Part shown: positions 10,907-22,546 of the stretch, piece by piece
Position numbering within the stretch: position 1 is the first letter of the stretch
Layout of the letters: every line of letters starts with the position of its first letter
Source of the DNA: Cornus controversa
Lineage: Eukaryota; Streptophyta; Magnoliopsida; Cornales; Cornaceae
Reading direction: 5' to 3'
DNA length: 64,000 nucleotides
NCBI GenBank assembly: GCA_026545225.1
Contig: CM048846.1
Location: 18,216,501 to 18,280,500 of the forward strand
Notes under the pieces: model-generated
The model's database searches: none
What the model saw: only the letters and a program-made list of their open reading frames with translations
What the model was told of the DNA's origin: nothing
Made by a program: the position numbers and the translations under genes

Positions 10907-12052
10907 GTCTTTTAGGACTTTGATGGTCATGGATTGAGCTTCTGTTCATTATTTGTTTTTCATTGGACCATGTTTTTTTTGGTTAGGTTTTGTTTATTTT
11001 TAGTAATAATCATATGAGATTATGATAATTATATTTTTCTGAGAAATGATGTGATTTCCTTATATTTCTTTTTAATTTCACTTTAATTTGTGAATGCATA
11101 ATTGGGACACTCAGCTTGTCAATGAATGAAGTACTTGATTTTATGATCTAAACATTGATGACCAATATGCTTTATTTATTTCTTTTTAGAGGTAAATCTT
11201 CTGAGTCCATACAATTTGTGCACTAGTCCAACTCTGAGAGAATTGATTGAAAACTAATGTGAAGTTGACTAGAATATATTGTATGAGTAGCATTGAAAGC
11301 TTAAATGATCAATGAAAAAAAAATGAAAAAAAATATATGTTTTTATTCAGCATGAAAAGAAAAAGAAAATAGGAAATTTGCTGAATATCTAAGACAAAAG
11401 GAAAAGGCTACCTTCGGGATGTGTTCGTAGCTTCCACTACAATGTAAATCTCCAATGAGATATCTTTAAAAATTTAAAGAGTTGTTTTGAGGAAAATAGC
11501 TGGCTGCCCGTAAGAGTGAAAGCCACCGTCTTAGAAAAAGAAAAAAAAATGATGAATGAAAAATAAATGATTGATCTTGTGGAGTTATATTTGCTTATTA
11601 TCCAATATGTTTTAGATGATGAATCAAAGGAATTTGATTAATTTTTGATGAAGTTGGATTGCACACACACACATGGATTTATTAGATGAATTTCTAAATT
11701 TTTATAAATATTTGTGTGTTGGAAGTTGTGTCATGATCATGAATTTGAGAATGAATTTTAAAGACAATCTATGGGTTTTAAAATTCTGCATTTATAAATA
11801 ATTGAAATTGTTCAGAAATTTTAGAACTCATGTTATTCTCTGAAAAATGTGTTTTGATTATTCTCATGAGATTATTCATGTTTAGTATTTTTTTTCTCTT
11901 GAAAAATTTCAAAAAAATTCAAAAATATGTTTATTTTGATTTTGTGTTTATTTTTCACTCTTTTTGTGCTAAATTGCTAAATCAGATTGAAAAGATGTGT
12001 TTTTGGTGAATTAAAGGTCCAAAGTGTAATTTTTCATAATTCACAAAGTTGG
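10907..12052 (+). other. internal non-coding region between gag and ORF2
   Basis: No ORF is visible. The region is well conserved, as inverted sequence, in the second copy at about 60655-61760, including the stretch around TTCGGGATGTGTTCGTAGCTTCCACT. Such conservation could reflect RNA structure, packaging or an internal promoter. Confidence 0.5.
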
Positions 12053-12149
12053 ACCGGTCCCCATTATTGAGCACCGGTCGCACTTCTGCAGGTTCTGAGG
12101 AACAGAAAGAAGTTGGACCGGTCCCCAAATATGAGGACCGGTCGCACTT
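12053..12149. promoter_or_regulatory. internal ACCGGT palindrome cluster upstream of ORF2
   Basis: Two pairs of the LTR-type palindrome occur here: GGACCGGTCC with ACCGGTCG at about 12053-12080, and GGACCGGTCC with GGACCGGTCG at about 12117-12145. A TATA-like box follows about 115 bases later, the same geometry as in the LTR. I infer a second promoter serving ORF2. Confidence 0.5.
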
Positions 12150-12262
12150 AGCGGATGCCCAGATTCTTGACAATCCGCGCGCGCGCCTTGTTGGTTTAAG
12201 TAACCCATCCCTTATACATGTGCGCACAACCCTTATCTCTCACTCTCATCTCTCAACTCAAG

Positions 12263-12270
12263 CTATATAC
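12263..12270 (+). promoter_or_regulatory. TATA-like box upstream of ORF2
   Basis: CTATATAC sits between the internal ACCGGT cluster and ORF2, in a stretch of CTCTCATCTCTCAACTC-type leader sequence typical of plant 5' UTRs. Its role is inferred from position. Confidence 0.35.
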
Positions 12271-12519
12271 ACACTCATACACTAAAACAATCAAAGTCTC
12301 ACACACTCTTCTTCTTCTACATTCCTTTTAATTTATAAATATTGGAGGTTGGGATTAAAGTGTTTGGAGGATTGTGATTGATTGATTGTTGATTTGGGAG
12401 AGTTTGAACAAACAAATAGCTTTGACATTTGGGGATTTTGCACTTGCACACCAAGTGTTCGACAATTTGACTCAATGGAACTTTTGTTGTTATTTTTGGT
12501 CCCGTTCATTGTAGTTCTT

Positions 12520-13566
12520 ATGGCACGAAAGAGGGGACGTACTGAGGCATCTACCAGTGATGAGAATCGAATTGTATTCACATTAGACATGTTTGAAGAT
12601 GAGTTCAATTTCAATAATTTTGTGAATGTAATAGGGTGCCGGGCTATGAGGATTGAAAGGCGAGTCAATCTTGCGATAATCAAGCGCAAATGGGAGATGG
12701 ATTTTGTGCAATACTTTGAAGACAATGGTTGGGAGTCTCTTTGTGATCTTAGAGAAATTGTAAAGCCTAACATGGTCCGATATTTTTATGGTAACATGAT
12801 TACATCAAGCTTGGACGACCTAATGTTTGTGACTAAATGTTATGGTATTCGTGTTGAGGTCACCAAGGACAAAATTGCCAATATGTTAGGTATTGCAGAG
12901 AATGAAGATGGCATTGTATTGCCATATCAAGTTGAGGATCCAAACAGACCGAGCATGGATGATATGATTAGAGAGTTGTGCATACCCGAAGCCCCACGGC
13001 TAGTAGACAGATTGCCTTCACTCTACCTTACCGATGAGGTCTCGGCTTTGAACTTGATAGACTCGTACAATTTAGATCCTCATGACCACAAGGGTAATTT
13101 GATTAAGAGTAGAGCTGAGATTCTTTATCACATTGTTCGAGGAGATCCGATCAATCTTCCCGCAACAATCATGCGGACCATGATCTTAGCCACTCGACAT
13201 TCTAGGTCTTCATCAGCCTTACCTTTTCCACAGATAGTGATGGCTATTTTGAGGGATGCTAGGGTTCGTATTCCAGAGAGAGCTGATATTGAGAAACCGA
13301 AAGGGATGATTGATGCCACATCAATTACTCGCTCGATAAACAAGAAGGAGAAGGACAGAAAGGCCTATGAGCTCAGTCAAGGAGCTGGTCAGGCTGTGTC
13401 TGGGGGTCGAGGAGTTTTCCAACTTCCTGCGACTGACACACCCGTGACGGCCAATCAGATAAATCAAGTTCTCAGGTTCATTCAGCAAGGGTTCGATCGC
13501 CTACATGCTAGGATAGACAAGCTTGACCCTGCTGATTCCGATGAGTCTGCTGATGAGGCTGACTAG
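12520..13566 (+). CDS. ORF2, putative plant transposon protein type, intact
   Basis: The 348-codon frame begins MARKRGRTEASTSDENR and ends just after an acidic tail rich in Asp and Ser. An upstream in-frame ATG (12475) would add a hydrophobic MELLLLFLVPFIVVL stretch. I prefer 12520 because the bases before it (CCGTTCATTGTAG) look like a splice acceptor and because the corresponding ORF of the Athila element also starts MAR. The middle part (LVYFYGNM-like block, then VTKDKIANMLGI) resembles the VQVFYEHM...ITPSRIAHMLGI block of the ORF at 48264-49472. I assign both to the putative plant transposon protein family found in the env position of many plant LTR elements. The function is unknown. A basic N terminus may be a nuclear signal. 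Confidence 0.7.
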   Translation: MARKRGRTEASTSDENRIVFTLDMFEDEFNFNNFVNVIGCRAMRIERRVNLAIIKRKWEMDFVQYFEDNGWESLCDLREIVKPNMVRYFYGNMITSSLDDLMFVTKCYGIRVEVTKDKIANMLGIAENEDGIVLPYQVEDPNRPSMDDMIRELCIPEAPRLVDRLPSLYLTDEVSALNLIDSYNLDPHDHKGNLIKSRAEILYHIVRGDPINLPATIMRTMILATRHSRSSSALPFPQIVMAILRDARVRIPERADIEKPKGMIDATSITRSINKKEKDRKAYELSQGAGQAVSGGRGVFQLPATDTPVTANQINQVLRFIQQGFDRLHARIDKLDPADSDESADEAD

Positions 13567-13793
13567 ACTTAGACTTTAGGTCTTGATATCTTTTGTTCTA
13601 GACTATGGTTGACTGATTTATCCTTGATATCTGGATATTTATTTTTGTTTATTTCATCAACTGATATGTTTTGGATATTTTTTTTTTATCAGTGATGATG
13701 ATTTTTGTTTCCTTATTATCTTATTCTCTCTATGTGCTTCATGATTTATCTGTTTATCTAAATCTCTTTGCTAGTTCTTTGTCAATTTGTTCC

Positions 13794-14117
13794 AAAAAGG
13801 GGGAGATGATATTGTTATATGCATAGGATGTGATATGAGGTTCTTTGACAAAGGGGGAGATATATTTATCAGATATTTTTTTAAGGGGGAGATATATATG
13901 ATTATATTTCTTTATTAAGCTTTTCACAGGTTGTGTTGTTTAAGAGATGTGCAGGTACAACAGGTTTTTACTAACCATCTTGAACACACAAGTAAAGCTT
14001 CTGATGATCAGTTCTATATTTCTCTGTATTTGGGCAAATTTGTAATCTAATTTTTCCAATGGGTTAGGTTATTGATTGTCTAAGTGGTTTTGTCACGAAA
14101 TTGCCAAAGGGGGAGAT
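13794..14117 (+). other. 3' untranslated region with four polypurine tracts
   Basis: AAAAAGGGGGAGA (13794), AAAGGGGGAGA (13850), AAGGGGGAGA (13883) and AAAGGGGGAGA (14106-14116) all fit the plus-strand primer consensus. Only the last lies directly before the 3' LTR and is the functional tract. The others could be auxiliary primers. Confidence 0.75.
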
Positions 14118-15321
14118 TGTGACATATAAATTTGTAATTGGCATATTTCAGTGATCAAAACCTGAATGATCGAGTTGTAAGTTTCATTATATTTTATGTA
14201 ACCGATCATCGACATCGTCGAGCTGACACTCAAGTGCATAGAAGCCGACAAACCGACAAATCAGTTAGAACACCATATAGTACAGGTAAGTATGGTGAGG
14301 ACACTCTGCACTTTTTAGTTCCGAGCCTATTTTGAAAAACCAGGGGTTAAATGAAAAGTTTAGGGTTTTTCAAAGTAGGACCGGTCCCCAATATTTAGGA
14401 CCGGTCCAACTTTTCTCGGTAAGATGGGTTCTGCAGGTTTTCAAAAAGTCCCACCGGTCCTATTTATTTGGCACCGGTCCAACTTAGCCTATTCCAAATA
14501 GGAAATAAATTTTGACGAAAATTCTGATTCCTATTGGGTTTGAAACTTCTAGGAAAGTTCTATTTTGGTATTTAACTTCTTTTCCAAGTAGAATTAGGAC
14601 TTCCTTGCCTATATATATGTATCCATATTTTCTCTACAAAGGTGTGAAAGAGAAGCCCTGAAATATTAGTTTTAAAGAGAGAAAGTATATACATAATAAT
14701 TAGGGTTTATATATTTTTAAGAACACACATCTATACTACACGAGTGATTTTTAGGATGGTGTTCTACTTCTGATTAGCTGCTCAGAGACTGCATCAAAAC
14801 TATTTGCTGATCAGAACATTGGACTGAAGGTTCTTCGCTTGCTTGCTTGCTGAGGAAGAAAGGTGACCAGATTGCACTACGAAGGGAACAAAATACTTGC
14901 TGAGTATTTTGGTTCTTCCAGCAACCTTTCTGTAAGAGTGGTGACGTTAGCCGGAAGTCTGCAGCAGTTGGACCTGTTGTCGCAATCATAAGCCTGAGGT
15001 GTTCCGCATCAAATCCTTGACAGAGTGAAGAGGGGTGTGAGACTGAGACAGAGTCTGTTGTACTTTGCTTCATCATAGTGAATTGGTTCCCTGAGGCGTG
15101 CCGCCTCCCTCCGTGGTTTTTCCCGCCTTGGGTTTCCACGTATATCTGGTGCATTCTTTTCTTTACTAGCACTTTACTTATTTTCTTGCTTTAATTGTTT
15201 AATTAATTGGACTTAAAATTGAATTAATTAAAAATTAAGCAAACGAGCAAGTGATCCTATTCACCCCCCCTCTAAGTTCTAAAATACTTTTCGCAACCGC
15301 TTCCGCACCGCGCAACTCACA
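14118..15321 (+). repeat. 3' LTR of the TR-GAG-like element
   Basis: 1204 bases, differing from the 5' LTR at about ten positions (for example GACCGGTCC here versus GACCGATCC at 7813). It carries the same palindromes, TATA-like box and antisense open frame (15154-14774). It is followed by the target duplication GGAGG. Confidence 0.92.
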
Positions 15322-15326
15322 GGAGG

Positions 15327-16963
15327 TTCGTTAATTATTAGAGAATTTTTGTTCGAGACCTAAACGAACTCAGATTCTGTTGAAATTTGATATTTAGTAG
15401 TTTTTGGTGATTAAGTTTCGTATTATATTTTTTCAAGAGAAAATTGAATTTTTCACTTATTTTTAGTGTTAGTTTTCTTTTCTAATAGGATTTCTTTTGC
15501 GATTAGGTTTCTTACGTGGTTAAGTTCTCTTTATTATAAATATATGTATTGGAATCATTCATTAAATTACGAATAATATTCTAGATTTCTCTACAATTTT
15601 CTCTTAAGTTTGTGGATTCAATTTTGTTCTTTGTTCAATCGTGAACATTCATAACTTCCGTTATGTCACAACGCCACCCTCTCAATCCATCAAATAAAAC
15701 CACCTATTTTGTCTTAATCCATCAAGCGATTTCAAAATAAAAAAGCCTTCTTTAAGCTGATACAATCATAATTCTCCTTATTAACTAAAAACTTCAAGAG
15801 TTGAATTCCTGTGCATGGTGTGCATGAAAAAGAGAAATTTTAAGGGATATATATATATATCTCGCACTGGTGCGATAATTCTTGCATTTGTGAAACATTG
15901 CACTGGTGTTTTTTTTCTTTTTTCTAAATTTTGTGTTGATGGTAACAACTTCTCTGGTTCAAAACCCTAAAAAACTAATCACTATGAAAGTCACAGAGAT
16001 AGTTAATCACCATGCATTTTTCAATAAGGATCTCTCTTCTCCTTTTGTTAAAAAATCTTGTTTTTAGGATGATTTGATTGAACGGTTTAAACTTGTGCCA
16101 GATATTTTTTTCCCCAAAGGCAAGTGTAAATGTATAATAACAGAAACTGTACAGGCCCATCAAGTGGGAAACTAAAGCATGGGCTTGGGCCAGACAACAG
16201 CCCAGAGAGGTAAAACCGGCTAAAAAAAATTAAGCCCCACCATTTTAAAGCAAATTACAACCAACCTTTTTACAACGAAAACAAACTCCAGAAGCTCGGA
16301 TTATGTGGGTGACAACCATTTTGTTATCAATATGTGTATTAACCTTAGTTGTTGTAGGGTTTTTTTTCTTAGTAAGAGGACTTGCATTTTTTTCTTTTTT
16401 ACATGAAAAGTTTGGGTGTTCTTGTACCTTAAATTATAGTCTTAAACACCTTCTTTATTCTCACATATCAGTGCTGATACGAATGTTCACTATATTTTCT
16501 TCACTCGGTGAATGAATTCATACATTGTCTTTAGGTTATGTTCGGTTGCATAAAATTAGTGTCTTAGAATTAGAATTGATGGAATTAAAAAAAAAAAATA
16601 GTTAAATTTTCATTTCTTTTAAAACTACACTTATCTTCATTTCCTTGAAGTTCCCTTACCTCAAGATTCATGTTTTATGCAAGGGAAACAATTATTATTG
16701 ATTTTTATAACCATAGATGATTATCAAATTGTTTTAAAAGTGAATTTTCTCAACAATTAATTTTTGAGTTCTTTGCCTTTCATTATGACTCTTATTGTCT
16801 TATTGACACTCTCATCATATTAATGTGTCTACTTTTAAATACTAATTCTTCCCCTAACCTTAGCTAGTTTGGGTTTACATTTCTCCCTAGTACTGAAATC
16901 ATTTGTTTCATTGCGACTTTCTGATACTTGCATTTTAACTTGGTTATATCTATTTCACAATAC
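15327..16963. repeat. duplicated segment, unit 1 (downstream part)
   Basis: This stretch matches 20694-22247 with small indels and substitutions. It contains no convincing gene. A short hairpin motif (CGCACTGGTGCG near 15862) and the block CATCAAGTGGGA...AGCATGGGCTTGG are shared by both units. The homology ends near CACAATAC. Confidence 0.8.
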
Positions 16964-17024
16964 CTATTTTATAGTTCTTTGTAATTTCTACTTTTGGCTT
17001 TTGCAGGTGAAATTCAAGTCATCA

Positions 17025-17532
17025 TGTAATATCCCGCTACAACACATGGTATGATATTATTCATATAAGCACATCCCCTTCTTCACAACCAGGCGATGTG
17101 GGATTGAGCACCTTGTACCCTGTCATTGTGGTAGCTCAGCCGAGTGTCTCTTTTTGCACCCGCCCACATCACACCCATTCACAAGGGTTACTACAATCTA
17201 CCCCCCTACGAGGCTCGAGGGTTACGAGACCCGACTTCCTCGTCAGTACACTTCTGGCTAGATTCAAGCTCTGATACCAGTTGTAATACCACGCTCCATC
17301 ACATGGTATGAAATTGTCCGCTTTGGGCCTAAGCCCGTACAGTTTTGCTCTTGGATTTTACCTCAAAAGACCTCATACCATTTGAAGATAATATACTACA
17401 TATAAGAACATCCACTTCTCCACACCCAGGCGATGTGGAATTGAGCAATCTATACCCTATCAGTGTAGTAGCTCACCCCAGTGTCTCTTTTTGCACCCAC
17501 CCACATCACATCCATCCACAAGGGTTACTACA
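17025..17532 (-). mobile_element. TRIM element 1 (TGTAATACCCCGCTCC family)
   Basis: Two LTRs (17025-17195, internally deleted by about 80-95 bases, and 17282-17532) flank an internal stretch of about 85 bases. Read on the minus strand, the internal part has TGGTATCAGAGC-like primer-binding sequence next to one LTR and a polypurine tract (complement of CCCCCCTACGAGG) next to the other. The target duplication is CATCA (17020-17024 and 17533-17537). There is no coding capacity. Members at 27702 and 33789 are full length. Confidence 0.85.
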
Positions 17533-17537
17533 CATCA

Positions 17538-18090
17538 AATTTAAAATTTTTAGCTCCATCATTAAATCATATTAGTCGATGAGAAAGTACATTGCCTAGG
17601 TTAAGCACCATAATTTGAGAGTCAAGTGAACAGGTGAAATGCACATTCAGATAATCCAGAAAAGTGGTCTCCGGTTAGTAGTAGGAATAACTTGTTCACT
17701 TTTGAATCTACTAGGACTCATCTGTTCACTTTATAGTCGAGGAGTATTTTGCTCATTTCGTAAAAGTCCGGGGGTATTTTGCTCTTTTGTCAAGTTAAAA
17801 ATAAAATTAATGATTGGATTGGGTTGAGTTTGGAAGGCTAGACTTTTAAGTTAAAAATAATATTTATGGCCCGTAATTTATGAAGTTATATAAAATATAT
17901 GTATATATATACACATATTAACAAGCTAAAATTGAGCTTATTAACAAGCTTGCTCATGAATACATTCATGAATTAACAAGTCGAGTAGAGGAGTGTTTGG
18001 AAATGACTCATTTATTAATCAAACACATATTTTGTTTCAGTTGTTACATAAACAGAGTTGGATAGGACTTCGGCCAATCTACTGGTGTCA
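17538..18090. other. non-coding stretch where unit 2 carries the methylesterase gene
   Basis: I looked for methylesterase remnants on both strands and found none. A short repeated phrase (AGTATTTTGCTC and GGTATTTTGCTC) and AT-rich DNA are present. Confidence 0.5.
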
Positions 18091-19349
18091 GGTTATATAG
18101 AGAATTTCAAAACCTGACACTTGGCAATCTCTTATCCAGATTTCTTTGACTCTCATGGAGATACATGGTGAATATTTTTCGGATACGTTTGAATTTTTAT
18201 TTTTATTTTATTTTATTTTTTTAAAATGGTAGCCATATTTTAATATTAAAAAACTTAGTTAAAATGTGTGGCTTAATTTGTAATAAATCAAAAGATCTTT
18301 AATGTTGAATAAAAAAAAGATCTTTAAGTTAAAACTTAAAACTTATTTTGTGTTCTATTAATTTTTTTGTATAATATATATATATATATATGTTGTATTC
18401 CGTCGTATCCATATCTTATTTTTTTTTAGATTTGTCGTATCGCCGTATACGTATCGTGTCATATTCGTATCTCGTATCCGTGTCCATGCTTCATAGTTGA
18501 TAACTCATTTACTAAACACATTCATATTACTACGTTTATTAGTGATTAAATGTTTTTTTAAATGTATTGACATGGAATAAAATAGTTGGTGTAGAATAGG
18601 TTGTCAACGGACACATTTTTACGAGACAATTTCAATTAGTACAAACTCTTCTCTTGACAATAATATTTTTTCCGTGAAATTCCTTTCTTTAGGACTTCAA
18701 AATGGCATTTTCAGTATTCAAGACGGTCGAACAGAAGGCCAAACAAATCAACTAACATATTTTTTGAGACAGTTTCGATTAGTATACGAAACTTTTCTCT
18801 TGGCAATAATTTTTTTTCGAGAATTCCATCGTTCAGAATTTCAAAATAGCTTTTTCAGCCTTCAAGACGGTTGAATATTTTAAAATTTTTGTTAGAGATC
18901 TAAAAGAATTTGAATTCTTCTGATTAAGTTTCTTTATTTTTTTTCATAATTTTAGTGTTAGAGTCATTCTTGATTCTTGTTCTCTAACTCAAAGTTTGTG
19001 AACTCAAAATTAATTTACCTTTTTTTGGGGAACGTTTATCCCTTACGCTTTGATAATAATTATTGAAATTGTCATTTCTAAATGTCAACAAAGATAGTAT
19101 AATAATTCTATATCCACTTTGTCTTTTCATTTGAAGTGTAGGAACCTCTTTTCTTCTATATTAATGATGAATTGTTTGTCATTTTCCGCCTTTGGCATCA
19201 ATTAAGATCACGTGTCCTTTCTGAGATTGATTTTAACCATTGTTTCTCTACACGTCTTAGAAGCAAATTTTTTTTTTTTTGGATAAATTCTTAGAAGCAT
19301 CTTTCCCAACGGTTCTAGAGGAAAAATAGTTTCTCTTTTTAAATCACTG
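18091..19349. repeat. duplicated segment, unit 1 (upstream part)
   Basis: 18091-18172 and 18495-19349 match 24834-24900 and 25010-25926. The intervening 18173-18494 is an AT-rich insertion in this unit, with a TA microsatellite near 18375. No gene is visible. Confidence 0.75.
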
Positions 19350-19687
19350 TGTTAGATTATATATTTTCGATTATATCTACTCTTAGATTATATATCTTTT
19401 TCTAAATCATATAAGTTTCTTACACCTCTCTAAGACTAGGATTTCTTATCTTCTAAGTTTGTTTAGCCTGCAAAATTATGTCCTTATAAATAACCGTTTA
19501 TGTACCGTTCATAACATTAATTCAATACTAATTAATATAAATAAATCATATACAATTATCTTTCTTTATTTTTAACGTGGTATCAGAGCTTACTAGTATC
19601 TCGTAGTCTTCACAGTTTATTGCCCTCACCGTCGGGGATGGTACCATCGGCTTCATCCCCGGTGGACAATCGTCAAAATAGCTTCCG

Positions 19688-19732
<45 letters not shown>

Positions 19733-20375
19733 GCAAATAATAAAAGAAGAAAAATATGGTAGTCTAGCTCAAGTTCAATCCATCGGTTCCCACTAGCATT
19801 TGTGTGTCAAAGTTGCTGATTTCAACGAGCTCCTTTTCTGATTTTCAAATTAGTTTTCACTCCAACGAGGATCTTTCGGTTTTATCGTCGCTCCAACAAA
19901 TTCGTGCTTTTGCAACTTCTTTGTATATGTTCGCAGCTACTATCGGTAAGATTACCAGATTACTTTCACGAGCCAAAGCATCTGTGTGTCAAAGTCACTG
20001 ATTTCAACTAGCTCCTTTTCTGATTTTCAAATCAGGTTTCGCTCCAATGAGCCGCTTTCGATCTTTTCGTCACTTCAATAAGCTGCATTTGTCTACCGAG
20101 CCGCTCTTTTGCAGCTACTTTGTATGTGTTCACAGCCGCAGTTGGTAACATTATCAAATTTCTTTCACGAGCCGTATTCAAGATTTTGTCTTCAAATTCA
20201 AGTTGGCTACACCTCTCCTAAACCATCTAAGATTAGGATTTCTTATGTCCTAAGATTACTTATCCTCCAATATTATGTGCCTATAAATATGCCTTTATGT
20301 ATTATTCACAACATCAATTCAATACCAATTAATATCAATACAATCAAATACAATTCTATTTCTTTATTTCTAACA
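19350..20375 (+). mobile_element. small LTR element with no coding capacity
   Basis: The 5' LTR at 19350-19577 (TGTTAG...TTTTAACG) is followed by TGGTATCAGAGC at 19578-19589. A 5'-truncated 3' LTR ends at 20375. The flanks CACTG (19345-19349) and CACTA (20376-20380) are a one-mismatch target duplication. The homologous site in unit 2 has CACTA at 25922-25926, which supports the original sequence. The internal part contains a direct duplication (see next entry) and a TA microsatellite at about 19696-19731. Confidence 0.65.
19801..20187. repeat. direct tandem duplication of about 190 bases
   Basis: Both halves share GTGTGTCAAAG...CTGATTTCAAC.AGCTCC and end in CTTTCACGAGCC. Copy 1 spans about 19801-19980 and copy 2 about 19981-20187. 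It is internal to the small LTR element. Confidence 0.7.
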
Positions 20376-20593
20376 CACTAGATTATTGATTTTTTTAATT
20401 TTTTTTCACAACCAATTCCAATGTGATCTTTCCGCATTGGGTCAGCAATGAGATGTAGAACTAATTGTTGAAGCTTATATATATTGTCCATTTGGACTGT
20501 CAGAAGGCCAAACGGTTATGCTAACACGTTTTTCGACTAGTTCTGACGAATTCATTCCGACCAAAAATGACCCATATTTTATTTAAAATGGAC

Positions 20594-22247
20594 CAACCAT
20601 CAATACTCACTACTTAGCTATGATGTACTTTGTTTTTCAACCAAATCTCATCATCTAGGCCCGCAAAAATGGATTTTTCTATCTTATAGGAGATTCGTTA
20701 ATTATTGGAGAATTTTTGTTCGAGACCTAAACGAACTCAGATTCTGTTGCAATTTGATATTTAGTAGTTTTTGATGATTAAGTTTTGTCTTATATTTTTT
20801 CAAGAGAAAATTGAATTTTTGACTTATTTTTAGTGTTAGTTTTCTTTTCTAATAGGATTTCTTTTGCGATTAGGTTTCCTTACGTGGATAGGTTCTCTTC
20901 ATTATAAATATATGTATTGCAATCATTTATTAAATTACTAAATAATATTCTAGATTTCTCTACAATTTTCTCTTAATTTTGCGGATTCAATTTTGTTCTT
21001 TGTTCAATCTTGAACATTCATAACTTCCGTTATGTCACAACGCCACCCTCTCAATCCATCAAATAAAACCACCGATTTTCCCTTAATCCATCAAGAAACC
21101 GATTTCAAATAAAAAAGCCCTCTTTAAGCTGATACAATCATAATTCTCCTTATTAACTTAAAACTCCAAGAGTTGAATTCCTGTGCATGAAAAAGAGAAA
21201 TTTTAAGAGAAAATATATATATATCGCACTGGTGCGATAATTCTTGCATTTGTGAAACATTGCACAGGTGTTTTTTTTATTTTTATAAATTTTGTGTTGA
21301 TGGTAACACTTCTCTGGTTCAAAACCCTAAAAAACTAATCACTATGAAGGTCGCAGAGATTGTTAATCACCATGCATTTTTCAATAGGGATCTCCCTTCT
21401 CCTTTTGTTACAAAAATCTTATTTTTAGGATGATTTGATTGAACGGTTTAAACTTGTGCCAGATATGTTTTTCCCAAAAGCAAGTGTAAATGTATAATAA
21501 CAGAAACTGTACAGGCCCATCAAGTGGGATACAAAAGCATGGGCTTGGCCCAGAAAACAGCCCAGAGAGGCAAAACCAGCTAAAAAATTTTTGTTATCAA
21601 TATGTGCATTAACCTTAGTTGTCGTAGGTTATTTTTTTCTTAGGAAAAGGACTTGCATTTTTTTTTACATGAAAAGTTTGGGTGTTCTTGTACCTTAAAT
21701 TATAGTCTTAAACAACTTCTTTATTCTCTCAGTGAATTCATACAATGTCTTCAAGCTATGTTCGGTTGCATAAAATTGATATCTTAGAATTAGAATTGGT
21801 GTAATTAAAAAAAAATTTAGTTAAATTTTCATTTCTTTTGAAACTGTACTTATCTTCATTTTCTTGAAGTTCCCTTACCTCAAGATTCATGTTTTTTTTT
21901 CCGTAAATTCTCAAGATTCATGTTTTATGCAAGGGAAACAATTCTTATTGATTTTTACCACTAACATTACCGAATTGTTATGAATTTGATAACCATAGAT
22001 GATTATCAAATTGTTTTAAAAGTGAATTTTCTCAACAATTAATTTTTGAGTTCTTTGCCTTTCATTATGACTCTTAGGTTGTCTTATTGACACTCTCATC
22101 ATATTAATGTTTCTATTTTTAAATACTAATTCTTCCCCTAACCTCAGCTAGTTTGTGTCTACATTTCTCCCAAGTACTGAGATCATTTGTTTCATTGTGA
22201 CTTTCTGACACTCGAATTTTAACTTGGTTATATCTGTTTCACAATAC
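20594..22247. repeat. duplicated segment, unit 2 (downstream of the methylesterase gene)
   Basis: This segment is homologous to 7452-7551 plus 15327-16963. It contains the uninterrupted junction TTATAGGAGATTCGTTAATT near 20686-20705, the empty-site counterpart of the TR-GAG-like insertion. No gene is visible. It lies just beyond the 3' end of the methylesterase-like gene. Confidence 0.85.
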
Positions 22248-22546
22248 AACAGAAACAACATAACTGATAGCACAAGCCTATAAGCACTGATCTGGATATA
22301 TATATTTCTGCAATACAGTTACATCCATATATCCTTTATTTAGTCTTATGAGTTATGACTCGTAATGAGTGAAAATCAAAGAAAATACATGATAGAATAG
22401 AGAGCTGTTCACTCTCAGCTTTTGGACTTTAGTTTACCTTATTATTTAGGTGTGCATGTAATGTAAAAATATTTTTTAAAATACACAGCCCATATAAGTA
22501 TATAACACACTTCTTATGCTTCAGGTTTATTAAAGACCTAACACAT

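Larger units (their letters stand above)
7552..15321 (+). mobile_element. complete non-autonomous LTR retrotransposon (TR-GAG-like) with an extra 3' ORF
   Basis: The element has TG...CA ends with a short terminal inverted repeat (TGTGA/TCACA), two 1204-bp LTRs, a tRNA-Met-type primer-binding site at 8758, a polypurine tract at 14106-14116 and a GGAGG target duplication (7547-7551 and 15322-15326). Between the LTRs are a copia-type gag (8847-10906, broken) and one further ORF (12520-13566). No protease, integrase, reverse transcriptase or RNase H is visible, so it must borrow the machinery of another copia element. That is the pattern known for gag-only TR-GAG or BARE-2-like elements. The LTRs differ at roughly ten positions by eye, implying a recent insertion. 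Confidence 0.9.
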
